NCBI RefSeq assembly: GCF_005844085.1
Contig: NZ_VCDI01000001.1
Coordinates: forward strand, 744,001-808,000
Origin: Lichenicoccus roseus
Lineage (GTDB): Bacteria > Pseudomonadota > Alphaproteobacteria > Acetobacterales > Acetobacteraceae
Direction of reading: 5' to 3'
Length of the DNA: 64,000 bases
Below the pieces are notes generated by a model, which was not told the DNA's origin, searched no databases, and saw only the letters and a list, made by a program, of their open reading frames with translations. This document shows, piece after piece, positions 56,932 to 64,000 of the stretch (position 1 is its first letter; every line of letters begins with the position of its first letter). The translations under genes were made by a program, and so were the position numbers.

Positions 56932-57910
56932 GAGTTTCCTTCGCCTGCTGCGTACCCGCGAGGCCGGCCTGCTCGGCCTGAACCTGCTGCTGCTGGCGGC
57001 GATCGCGCCGTTCTTCCCGGCTTTCCTGCGGCCAGGCAGCCTGGCCGGCCTGCTCGACGACACCGCGTTGCTGATCCTGCTCGCACTCGGCGAGATGCTG
57101 GTGCTGCTGACCCGTGGCGTGGACCTGTCGATCGCGGCCAACCTCGCCTTCACCGGCATGGTGGTGGCGCTGCTCGACCAATACCATCCGGGGCTCGGCC
57201 TGGCGCCGGTGCTGATCCTGTCGGTGCTGATGGGCGCGGCCCTGGGGGCGGTCAACGGCCTTCTGGTCTGGCGGCTGCGCATCCCCTCGATCGTGGTGAC
57301 CCTCGGCACCCTCTCGATCTATCGCGGCGCGGTCTATCTCGCATCCGGCGGCAGGTGGGTGAACAGCAACCAGATGTCGCCGCAATTCCTCGCCTTCGTG
57401 CGCCTGCAGCTCGGTGGCGTGAGCATGCTGTCCTGGATCGCGATCGCCTGCGCGGTGCTGGTGGCGCTGTTCCTGCGGCGCAGCGTGCGTGGGCGCGACC
57501 TCTATGCCGCGGGGAACAATCCGTCGGCGGCGCTGTATGCCGGCATCGATGTCGGCGTGATGCAGTTCAGCGCGTTCCTGATCGCGGGCGCCATAGCCGG
57601 CCTGTGCGGCTATCTCTGGGTGTCGCGGTATGCGGTCGCCTACACCGATGTCGCCAGCGGCTTCGAGCTGCAGGTGATCGCCGCCTGCGTGATCGGCGGC
57701 GTATCGATCTCAGGCGGGGTCGGCAGCGTCGCCGGCGTGGTGCTCGGCGCCCTGTTCCTCGGCATCATCAAGAACGCCTTGCCGCTGGTCGGTGTCTCGC
57801 CGTTCTTCCAGATGGCGGTAAGCGGCGTGGTCATCACCGGCGCGGTGCTGATCAACGCACGCGGCACGCAGGCCTCGGCCTTGCGCATCCTCGAGCGGCG
57901 GCCCGCGTGA
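56924..57910 (+). CDS. rhaP: L-rhamnose ABC transporter permease
   Basis: A 328-residue permease of the BPD_transp_2 (RbsC) class with about eight to ten hydrophobic segments, e.g. ILLALGEMLVLLTRGVDLSIAANLAFTGMVVALL and VIGGVSISGGVGSVAGVVLGALFLGII. The GEMxVLxxxGxDLSIAA block is typical of the family. It overlaps rhaT by 8 nt and is followed by rhaQ after 10 bp, so the two permeases form the membrane heterodimer. Confidence 0.93.
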   Translation: MPESFLRLLRTREAGLLGLNLLLLAAIAPFFPAFLRPGSLAGLLDDTALLILLALGEMLVLLTRGVDLSIAANLAFTGMVVALLDQYHPGLGLAPVLILSVLMGAALGAVNGLLVWRLRIPSIVVTLGTLSIYRGAVYLASGGRWVNSNQMSPQFLAFVRLQLGGVSMLSWIAIACAVLVALFLRRSVRGRDLYAAGNNPSAALYAGIDVGVMQFSAFLIAGAIAGLCGYLWVSRYAVAYTDVASGFELQVIAACVIGGVSISGGVGSVAGVVLGALFLGIIKNALPLVGVSPFFQMAVSGVVITGAVLINARGTQASALRILERRPA

Positions 57911-57920
57911 GGATGCATCC

Positions 57921-58919
57921 ATGAGCGACGTCAGCCTGTCCGCCCGATCGAAGGCGCGCGTGACGCGGCGTCCGTGGCACGCGCTGGTCCGGTGGGAAAC
58001 CCTGCTGGTGCTGGCGATCCTGGTCGACTTCGCGATCAACGCGCACGCCTCGCCGTATTTCCTCGATCCCTGGACGCTGTCGGACGTGACCGTCAGCGTC
58101 GCCGAAAAGGCGGTGGTGGCGCTCGCGATGGCCTTCCTGGTGATGGCGGGCGAGATCGATATCTCGGTCGGCGGCATCATTGCACTGGCATCGGTGTCGA
58201 TGGGCCTGGTGGCGCGCGCCGGGCTGCCGCTGCCGCTGGTGGTCGCGAGCGGGATCGCCACCGGACTGCTCGCAGGTTGCGTCAACGGGGCACTGGTCAC
58301 CATCGGCCGGGTACCCTCGATCGTCGCCACGATCGGCACCATGACCCTGTTCCGCGGCATCGCCTACGCCGTGCTCGGCGACGGCGTGCTCAAGACCTAC
58401 CCGCCGGGTTTTGCCTGGCTCGGCCAGGGTTCGGTGGCGGGACCGGTCTCGTTCGAACTGGTGCTGTTCGTGGCGCTCGCCGCGGTGGCGATCGTGCTGC
58501 GGCACGCCACCGCGTTCGGTCGCCGGGTGGTGGCGACCGGCAGCAACCCCGAAGCCTCCCGGATGTCCGGCATCGCCACCGACCGGCTGCGCTTTGCCTT
58601 GTTCGTGGCGGTCGGCACCGCCGCCGGCCTCGCCTCGGTGCTGCTGACCTCGCGCCTCGGCTCGACCCGGCCGTCGATCGCGCAGGGCTGGGAACTCGAG
58701 ATCATCACCATGGTGATCCTCGGCGGGGTCGCGATCGAAGGCGGCATCGGCACCATCCCCGGCGTGGTGCTGGCGGCGATCCTGATGGGCCTGGTGACCT
58801 TCGGGCTCGGCCTGCTCAACGTGCCCGGCATCGTGATGTCGGTGGTGACCGGCACCATGCTGATCGTCGTGGTGGCGGTGCCGGCGGCGCTTCGGCGGTA
58901 CGGTGGCGGGCGGCAATGA
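57921..58919 (+). CDS. rhaQ: L-rhamnose ABC transporter permease
   Basis: A 332-residue second permease of the rhamnose importer, same class as rhaP: MAFLVMAGEIDISVGGIIALASVSMGL, GGVAIEGGIGTIPGVVLAAILMGLVTFGLGLL. Long hydrophobic helices and the MxGxIDxSVG hallmark are present. Its stop overlaps the rhaU start (ATGA), coupling transport to the mutarotase. Confidence 0.93.
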   Translation: MSDVSLSARSKARVTRRPWHALVRWETLLVLAILVDFAINAHASPYFLDPWTLSDVTVSVAEKAVVALAMAFLVMAGEIDISVGGIIALASVSMGLVARAGLPLPLVVASGIATGLLAGCVNGALVTIGRVPSIVATIGTMTLFRGIAYAVLGDGVLKTYPPGFAWLGQGSVAGPVSFELVLFVALAAVAIVLRHATAFGRRVVATGSNPEASRMSGIATDRLRFALFVAVGTAAGLASVLLTSRLGSTRPSIAQGWELEIITMVILGGVAIEGGIGTIPGVVLAAILMGLVTFGLGLLNVPGIVMSVVTGTMLIVVVAVPAALRRYGGGRQ

Positions 58920-59242
58920 TGGACAGGCGCGAAAAGATCGCATTCCGCATGCAGCTCGATCCCGGCAAGCGGGCCGAGTATCGCGCGCGGCACGATGCGC
59001 TATGGCCCGAACTCGCCGCACTGCTGCGCGAAGCCGGCATCGGCGACTACAGCATCTTCCTGCACGAGCCGACCGACAGCCTGTTCGCCGTGCTGCGCCG
59101 TGCGCGGGATCACCGCATGGATGAGCTGGCCGGGCACGAGATCATGCAGCGCTGGTGGCGGCACATGGCCGACATCATGCGGACCGATGACGCCGGCCAG
59201 CCCGTCACGGAGCCGTTGCCGATGCTGTTCCACCTGGAGTGA
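58916..59242 (+). CDS. rhaU: L-rhamnose mutarotase
   Basis: A 108-residue rhamnose mutarotase (RhaU/RhaM) that interconverts alpha- and beta-L-rhamnose. Seen: KIAFRMQLDPGKRAEYRARHDALWPEL, LREAGIGDYSIFLHE and HEIMQRWWRHMADIM, the family pattern with conserved His26-type and Tyr residues. Two adjacent ATG codons overlap the rhaQ stop; the second gives a 107-residue protein. It overlaps rhaK by 4 bp (GTGA). Confidence 0.95.
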   Translation: MMDRREKIAFRMQLDPGKRAEYRARHDALWPELAALLREAGIGDYSIFLHEPTDSLFAVLRRARDHRMDELAGHEIMQRWWRHMADIMRTDDAGQPVTEPLPMLFHLE

Positions 59243-60657
59243 CGGTCTCGATGCCAGGAGCCGCGGAGATATCCTGGAGAGCCGGCGATCTGCTGGTGGT
59301 GCTCGATATCGGCAAGAGCAACGCCAAGCTCGTGCTGCTCGATCCAGTGAGCGGCATCGAAATGGCCTCGATGCGCTGGCCGAATGCCTCGCGGCCGGGC
59401 CCGGTTCGGCAGCTTGACCTGGCCGGCCTGACCGGCTGGCTGTTGTCGTCGCTGGCAGCCCTGCCGGAGCGTCACCGGATCGCTGCGATCGTGCCGGTCG
59501 CGCACGGGGCTGCCTGCGTGATGCTCGACCACGAGGGCGAAGCGCTGCTGGCGCCGGACTACGAGGACACGGTGCTCGACGACGCCTCCGGACTCTATGA
59601 CGGCCTGCGCGATCCTTTCGAACTCAGCCTGTCTCCCGCACTCCCGGTCGGCCTCAATCTCGGCCGGCAGATCCATCACGTGCAGCATCGGCATCCCGGG
59701 CTGTTTCGCCGCGTCGCCTGCATCCTTCCGTACGCGCAGTACTGGGCCTTCCTGCTGTCCGGCATCGCGGCCAGCGAGGTGACGTCGCTCGGCTGCCACA
59801 CCGACCTCTGGTGGCCGCAGCAGAACCGGTTTTCCGCCCTGGCGATCTCGCAGGGTTGGGACCGGTTGTTCGCGCCGCTTCGCCCGGCGAAAGACAGGCT
59901 CGGACCGGTCCGGCCGGAGATCGCCGCGCGCTGCGGTCTGCCGGGGGACTGCGCGGTGCTCTGCGGCATCCATGATTCGAACGCCTCGTTCCTGCGCCAT
60001 CTGGTGCATCGAGGAGGCGCCCACCGCTCCGGGCGCTTCGCGGTAATCTCGTCGGGCACCTGGACCGTCATGCTGGCCAGCAACGTCGACGCCCGCGTGT
60101 TGCGGCCACAGCGCGACATGCTCGGCAATGTCGACGCCTTCGGGGCGCTGGTCGGCACCGCGCGCTTCATGGGCGGGCGTGAATATCTCGGCGTGGCCGG
60201 CGATGCGGGCGTACCGCCGGACTGGGAGGGCCTGCATCATGCGCTGGCCGCGAACGCCCTGGTGTTGCCGTCGTTTGCGCTCGGCGGGCAGTTCCCGGGG
60301 CAGGTGGCCGAACTGATGAATGCGCAATCCCTGGATCCGGTGTCGCGTGCGTCTCTCGCCACCTTCTATGTTGCGCTGCTGACCGACGTGGCGCTGGATC
60401 TGCTCGGCGCCGGCGGTGACCTGATCATCGACGGTCCGCTGGCCAGCAACCCGCTTTATCCCGCCCTGCTCGCCGGGCTGCGTCCCGACTCCGCCATACT
60501 GCTCGGCGAGGATGGCGCCGGGTCGGCCGGCGGCGCGCGCTGCCTGCTGCTCGGCGTCGCGGCCGAGCCGCCCGCCCTGCGACCGGTATCGCCCGGTGAC
60601 GGAGCGTTGGTGCGGGCGGCCCGCGCGAGGTGGCGGGACGCCATGCAGAAGCGATGA
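59239..60657 (+). CDS. rhaK: Rhamnulose kinase (FGGY family)
   Basis: A 472-residue FGGY sugar kinase phosphorylating L-rhamnulose (in R. leguminosarum RhaK is also needed for transport through the ABC importer). Seen: DIGKSNAKLVLLD for the N-terminal ATPase loop at about 23, GIHDSNASFLRHLV, ISSGTWTVML and IDGPLASNPLYPALLAGL for the second lobe. The start is GTG overlapping rhaU. It completes the pathway: RhaSTPQ uptake, RhaU mutarotation, RhaI isomerisation, RhaK phosphorylation and RhaD cleavage/oxidation. Confidence 0.93.
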   Translation: MTVSMPGAAEISWRAGDLLVVLDIGKSNAKLVLLDPVSGIEMASMRWPNASRPGPVRQLDLAGLTGWLLSSLAALPERHRIAAIVPVAHGAACVMLDHEGEALLAPDYEDTVLDDASGLYDGLRDPFELSLSPALPVGLNLGRQIHHVQHRHPGLFRRVACILPYAQYWAFLLSGIAASEVTSLGCHTDLWWPQQNRFSALAISQGWDRLFAPLRPAKDRLGPVRPEIAARCGLPGDCAVLCGIHDSNASFLRHLVHRGGAHRSGRFAVISSGTWTVMLASNVDARVLRPQRDMLGNVDAFGALVGTARFMGGREYLGVAGDAGVPPDWEGLHHALAANALVLPSFALGGQFPGQVAELMNAQSLDPVSRASLATFYVALLTDVALDLLGAGGDLIIDGPLASNPLYPALLAGLRPDSAILLGEDGAGSAGGARCLLLGVAAEPPALRPVSPGDGALVRAARARWRDAMQKR

Positions 60658-61400
60658 GCGTGCTCTGGTGCCAGGGCATGTTCGCGAGCGGCTCGACCTG
60701 GCTCTACAACGTGGCGCTGGCCATCGCGACCGACCTGGATGGCGGCCGTCCGCCGCACGGCCGTTTCGTATTCGACCTGTCCGATACCGCCGGGTTGGAG
60801 AACGATGCCGTCCGACACGTGGTCAAGGCGCACCAGGCACGGCACGGCGTCGAGGCGGTGGCGGTGCGGTCCGACGCAATCCTGGTGACCCTCCGCGACC
60901 CACGCGATGCGGTGGTGTCGATGATGCTCTACCAGGGGTTCTCGTTCTACCGCGCGTTGCTGAACGTCCGCTACGCCGCCGAAGCCTGCATGCTGCTAGC
61001 CGCCCAGCGCCAGGCGGTGACGCTGCATTACGAACTCGGCTTCATCGACGATCCGCAGACGGTAGGCGGGATCGCGCGACATCTCGGTGGCTCGCTGCCG
61101 GTGCAGCGGCGCGACGAGATCTTCCGATCCACGCGACGGCCGGCGGTCGAGGCCTTCATCGCCGAACTGGAGCGTCAACCGACCACCATCACCGACCGCT
61201 TCGGCGATGTCTTCGACCTGGCGAGCCACTGGCATCGGCATCATGCCGGACGCACCGGCGAGATCGGGCGTTGGCGCAGGATGTTATATCCGGCCCAGGT
61301 GACCGGCATCGAGACGGAGCTACGCGGCTGGATGGAGACCTTCGGCTACGCGCCCCTGCAGTCGATTCTGCCGCGGGACGGACGCAGGACCGGCCGGTAG
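60654..61400 (+). CDS. Sulfotransferase-like P-loop protein
   Basis: A 248-residue protein with features of the sulfotransferase fold: VLWCQGMFASGSTWLYNV near the N-terminus (PAPS-binding P-loop region) and LVTLRDPRDAVVSMMLYQGF around 80 (the 3'-phosphate binding RDPRD motif). Catalytic and acceptor residues cannot be assigned, and it could be another P-loop kinase-like enzyme. It overlaps rhaK by 4 bp (ATGA), so it is co-translated with the rhamnose operon. Such a gene is not part of the known rhizobial rha cluster. Confidence 0.75.
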   Translation: MSVLWCQGMFASGSTWLYNVALAIATDLDGGRPPHGRFVFDLSDTAGLENDAVRHVVKAHQARHGVEAVAVRSDAILVTLRDPRDAVVSMMLYQGFSFYRALLNVRYAAEACMLLAAQRQAVTLHYELGFIDDPQTVGGIARHLGGSLPVQRRDEIFRSTRRPAVEAFIAELERQPTTITDRFGDVFDLASHWHRHHAGRTGEIGRWRRMLYPAQVTGIETELRGWMETFGYAPLQSILPRDGRRTGR

Positions 61401-61523
61401 TTGGTGTTCCGGCGTGCATCTGGTCCAGGCCGGTCCGGGTCAAATTAACCGGATCTTGAGTGACGCCTCGTATGCTTCCCATCGATCGAGAAGCTCTGAT
61501 CGGAACATGGCGGGAAAGTAGAG

Positions 61524-63083
61524 ATGCGACCCGAAAACTCTCGCGCCTGCCGTGCAGCAGCCGTCGACGACACGCTGCACCAGACGTGCCTGGTGCTGCA
61601 GGCCGACGATGCCAGCACGTTCGAGCTGGCGCCGGTGTCGCTGTGGCTGGAAGATCTGAGCGCGGTCCGCAAGCTGCTCGAAGACTGGACCAGGGCCGGG
61701 ATGGTCAGTGTACGCGATCATGTTGCCGCCGATCCCGCGCGCCTTGCCAGCCTGCGGGCCGCCATGGTGGTCCTGAAGGTGAACCGCAGGACGCTCACCC
61801 TCTATGAGGCACGAGATTCCACGCACCTGCTGGAGAACCTTCGCCGCGTGTTCGATGAGGAAACGGTGCCGGCCCTCCTGCACTCCGTGGAGGCTCTATG
61901 GGACAGCCGCACCGGCTTCTCGACCAGCGCCATCAACACCACGCTCGGCGGCCGACGGCTGGAAATCCAGTTCTGCGGCAATATTCTGGCCGGGCATGAG
62001 GAGAGCTGGGACCGTGTGCTGATCGCCGCGGAGGACGTCACCGGGCTGCAGGAAGCCCGGCGCGAAGCGGCCAGTGCCGCCGCCTATGCAAGGGGACTGT
62101 TCGAGCATTCGCCGGTTGCGCTGATGGTGAAGGACTTCAGCGGGGTGAAGCGCCTGCTCGACACCGAGGTGGCGCCTGGATGCCTGGATCTGGGTCTCTT
62201 CATGGATACCAGCGAGGATTTCCGGCTGCGCTGCATCGAGGCGATGCGGATCATGGACAGCAACCGACAGAGCCGTCGCCTGCTCGGGACTGCGGATGCC
62301 GGAACCAGCACTGGCCGTCACATTGATCTGTTGCACAGCAATTTCGCATCCACCCTCCGTGACCGGGTGATCGGGCTCTGGAACGGAGAATTGTTCCAGG
62401 AACGCGAGACAACTTTGACCCGCCTCGATGGCAGCAGGATCCACGTGCACGAGCAGGTGTCGGTGCTGCCCGGCCATGAGCGCGATTGGGCGCTGGTCCA
62501 GGTGGCATGGCTCGATATCACCGCTCGCAAGGCGGCTGAACTTCACCTTGCGCAACTGCGGGATCATGATGCGCTTACCGGCGTATTTGGCCGCGCCTAC
62601 TACAACCTCGAACTGCTCAGGCTTTCCTGCTTCGACATCGGTCCGGTCAATGTGCTGGTCGCCGACCTCGATGGGCTGAAGTCGGCAAACGACGATCGCG
62701 GCCACGCGGCCGGGGACGTCTTGCTGCAGCGAGCCGGTGCGCTCCTCGCCAAGGTCTGCAGGACAGGATGGACTATCGCCAGGACCGGCGGAGACGAATT
62801 CGTCATGCTGATGCCGGCGCCGCGACAGCACGATCTGGTCGATGTGGTGCTGGAAATTCGCGACCGTCTCCGGGCGGACAATATCCTTTGGCCGGCACCG
62901 GGACTGAGCCTGTCGATCGGGGTTGCCACGCGTATCTCGGGTGAGGCGCTCGCCGATACCGTCAGCCGTGCGGACGCCGGCATGTATAGAGAGAAGCGCA
63001 AGCACCACAAGGAACGTCGGTCAGACTCGACCCCTTCCTACGAGGAGGCAAAAGGCGGTCTGACCGCGGCGGCAGGACGGTAG
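61524..63083 (+). CDS. PAS-PAS-GGDEF diguanylate cyclase
   Basis: A 519-residue soluble signalling protein. Two tandem PAS-like repeats of the type P(V)(S/A)L-W-(E/K)D-FS-x-V(K/R) at about 37 and 195, each ending in VLKVNR-type or IMDSNR-type sequences; then a third sensor-like segment to about 345, and a GGDEF domain (DHDALTGVFGRAYYN, ADLDGLKSANDDRGHAAGD, RTGGDEF with GGDEF at 422-426). The active site is intact; the inhibitory RxxD site before it reads RTGW, so feedback inhibition by c-di-GMP is probably lost. No EAL domain. Likely makes c-di-GMP in response to an unknown signal. Confidence 0.92.
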   Translation: MRPENSRACRAAAVDDTLHQTCLVLQADDASTFELAPVSLWLEDLSAVRKLLEDWTRAGMVSVRDHVAADPARLASLRAAMVVLKVNRRTLTLYEARDSTHLLENLRRVFDEETVPALLHSVEALWDSRTGFSTSAINTTLGGRRLEIQFCGNILAGHEESWDRVLIAAEDVTGLQEARREAASAAAYARGLFEHSPVALMVKDFSGVKRLLDTEVAPGCLDLGLFMDTSEDFRLRCIEAMRIMDSNRQSRRLLGTADAGTSTGRHIDLLHSNFASTLRDRVIGLWNGELFQERETTLTRLDGSRIHVHEQVSVLPGHERDWALVQVAWLDITARKAAELHLAQLRDHDALTGVFGRAYYNLELLRLSCFDIGPVNVLVADLDGLKSANDDRGHAAGDVLLQRAGALLAKVCRTGWTIARTGGDEFVMLMPAPRQHDLVDVVLEIRDRLRADNILWPAPGLSLSIGVATRISGEALADTVSRADAGMYREKRKHHKERRSDSTPSYEEAKGGLTAAAGR

Positions 63084-63106
63084 CAGCCGCGTAGAGGAGT
63101 GGACCT

Positions 63107-63382
63107 CTACGGACGTGTGGCGTCGACGGGAACGCCCTGATGCTCCTGGTCGTAGGCCTGCGCCTTCTGACGTACGCTCTTGCGATACTGGTGACGCTTC
63201 CACATTCCGACCGCGCAGCCACCGGCAGCGCCGGCCACGCCATGATGCGCAAGGTGACCACCAACCGCGCCGACGGCGCCGTACTTCAAGCAACCGCCGG
63301 GCTCTGCCTGGGCGATCGCCGGCGACAGGCTGCCGGCCAGCAGGGTGACTGCGGCAAGGCGGCGAAGGGGAGAGTGCGTCAT
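63107..63382 (-). CDS. Small secreted glycine-rich protein
   Basis: A 91-residue protein with a signal peptide (MTHSPLRRLAAVTLLAGSLSPAIAQA) and a glycine-zipper-like stretch GAVGAVGGHLAHHGVAGAAGGCAVG that could insert in the outer membrane. The C-terminal KRHQYRKSVRQKAQAYDQ is basic. Similar small proteins are common and unassigned. It is a single gene, convergent with the GGDEF gene. Confidence 0.7.
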   Translation of the reverse strand: MTHSPLRRLAAVTLLAGSLSPAIAQAEPGGCLKYGAVGAVGGHLAHHGVAGAAGGCAVGMWKRHQYRKSVRQKAQAYDQEHQGVPVDATRP

Positions 63383-63569
63383 ATGCTCTTGATCCTCTGG
63401 GAACAGGTCGAACCTGCCGCGACAACCAGGGGCGCGACGGGCGCTCAACGACGCTTCGACGAGACGGTTCCAGAGTTTTGCACACCGTGACGGACAATCT
63501 GCGCCGGTCCCCGCGGCAGCCACAAGACCGGGCTGTCGCCGCCGGCCGCCCGGTCGGTGTGCAGAGGTA
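63383..63569. other. Intergenic region between the two small genes near the right end
   Basis: A 187-bp gap that holds the promoter of the secreted glycine-rich protein. No gene, repeat or obvious regulatory signal is seen. Confidence 0.3.
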
Positions 63570-63935
63570 TCAGCTCTCCGCTTCGGCCGGGGTCACAGAC
63601 TCCTTTTTCGGCCGGCGGCGGACCGGCTTTGCGACGGCGGCCGGCGGCTCCGGCGTCTCGGCCGGTGCGGCGGCGGCGCGCTTCATTTCCTTGTTCTGCT
63701 CACGCAACCGCGCGACTGTCCGCTCGAGCTTGATGACGTGCGCTTCGAGCTCGGCCTTGTTGCGCTTCGGCGCAGCTTTTGCGGCGGCGGTGGCCTTGGT
63801 GGTCCTGGTCGCCTTGGCCGGCGTTGCCTTGACACGGTTCTTCACGCCGGGCGGACGACCCGGACGCCGCTTCGGGGCAGCGTCTGCGACCGTACGGGAA
63901 GTTGCGGATCTGCTTTTCACTGCTGCGCGCGCCAT
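63570..63935 (-). CDS. AT-hook / histone-H1-like small basic protein
   Basis: A 121-residue highly basic protein. Seen: an AT-hook-like KRRPGRPPGVKNR at about 22-34, then Ala/Lys-rich tails (KATPAKATRTTKATAAAKAAPKR) reminiscent of histone H1, and a short coiled coil ELEAHVIKLERTVARLREQNKEMKRA. Such features suggest a nucleoid-associated protein that binds A+T-rich minor groove, but no named family is certain. The gene is alone at the end of the window; the 64 bp to the right hold no gene. Confidence 0.75.
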   Translation of the reverse strand: MARAAVKSRSATSRTVADAAPKRRPGRPPGVKNRVKATPAKATRTTKATAAAKAAPKRNKAELEAHVIKLERTVARLREQNKEMKRAAAAPAETPEPPAAVAKPVRRRPKKESVTPAEAES

Positions 63936-64000
63936 GGTGCCCGATTCGATTTGTTGATCGCGGAAAATACGCGGTTCAGTCTCATTGCTTAAATCCGCAC

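Overview
The window is about 64 kb of G+C-rich, densely packed bacterial chromosome. The family content fits an alphaproteobacterium, most probably an Acetobacteraceae/Rhodospirillales member: it has a C4-pathway 5-aminolevulinate synthase, a RadA-MlaEF cluster, a rhizobial-type RhaD/RhaI rhamnose pathway, SmoEFGK-type polyol transport and a CheB/CheR-HWE kinase. The genus is an inference; there is no rRNA gene in the window to confirm it. I see no tRNA, rRNA, CRISPR array, insertion sequence or prophage.

Layout. 0.1-3.5 kb (minus): mlaE-mlaF-radA-GFA-domain operon. 3.7-7.3 kb: UDP-sugar module, galE divergent from uxs-ugd (UDP-glucose to UDP-glucuronate to UDP-xylose). 7.3-8.7 kb: convergent TPR protein with a glycosyltransferase-like tail. 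9.0-12.3 kb: hybrid PAS histidine kinase and a secreted beta-helix-like protein. 12.4-15.0 kb (minus): GT61 glycosyltransferase, SAM methyltransferase and an unnamed-family protein, with visibly lower G+C, a probable acquired glycan island. 15.3-20.0 kb (minus): dnaB, hldE, gmk and a TylF-type methyltransferase; between dnaB and hldE lies a cluster of hairpins and a DnaA-box-like 9-mer. 20.2-27.1 kb: Cys/Met-metabolism PLP enzyme, aldo-keto reductase, hemA with an SDH-L shikimate dehydrogenase homologue, TetR regulator, isochorismatase-fold protein lacking its cysteine, and an AbrB-family membrane protein. 27.4-34.9 kb: epoxide-hydrolase-like protein, bicupin/LysR pair, purD, xseA and a ROK regulator.

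35.2-41.1 kb (plus): polyol/sugar uptake locus made of an outer-membrane porin, a transcription terminator, then the smoE-smoF-smoG-smoK ABC transporter, with the divergent ROK repressor and a candidate operator. 41.2-44.9 kb: giant CheB-CheR-PAS-HWE kinase and its response regulator, both with TTG starts. 44.9-49.7 kb: MAPEG protein, BA14K-like lipoprotein, DUF4112 protein, cardiolipin-synthase-type PLD protein, YraN and kynureninase. 49.7 kb: small orphan ORF preceded by a hairpin and a run of ten G.

50.0-61.4 kb: complete L-rhamnose regulon. rhaD-rhaI run leftward; rhaR-rhaS-rhaT-rhaP-rhaQ-rhaU-rhaK run rightward in the same order as in Rhizobium leguminosarum. Stop-start overlaps tie rhaT to rhaP and rhaQ through rhaK together, and the chain ends with an overlapping sulfotransferase-like gene. 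61.5-63.9 kb: PAS-PAS-GGDEF protein, small secreted glycine-rich protein and an AT-hook, histone-H1-like protein.

I did not find one obviously unprecedented multi-gene system. The best leads are the poly-G-controlled small ORF (49.7 kb), the low-G+C glycan genes (11-15 kb), the TPR/GT-like orphan with hairpin leader (7.3-8.8 kb), the leader ORF in front of the CheB/CheR kinase, and the sulfotransferase appended to the rhamnose operon.
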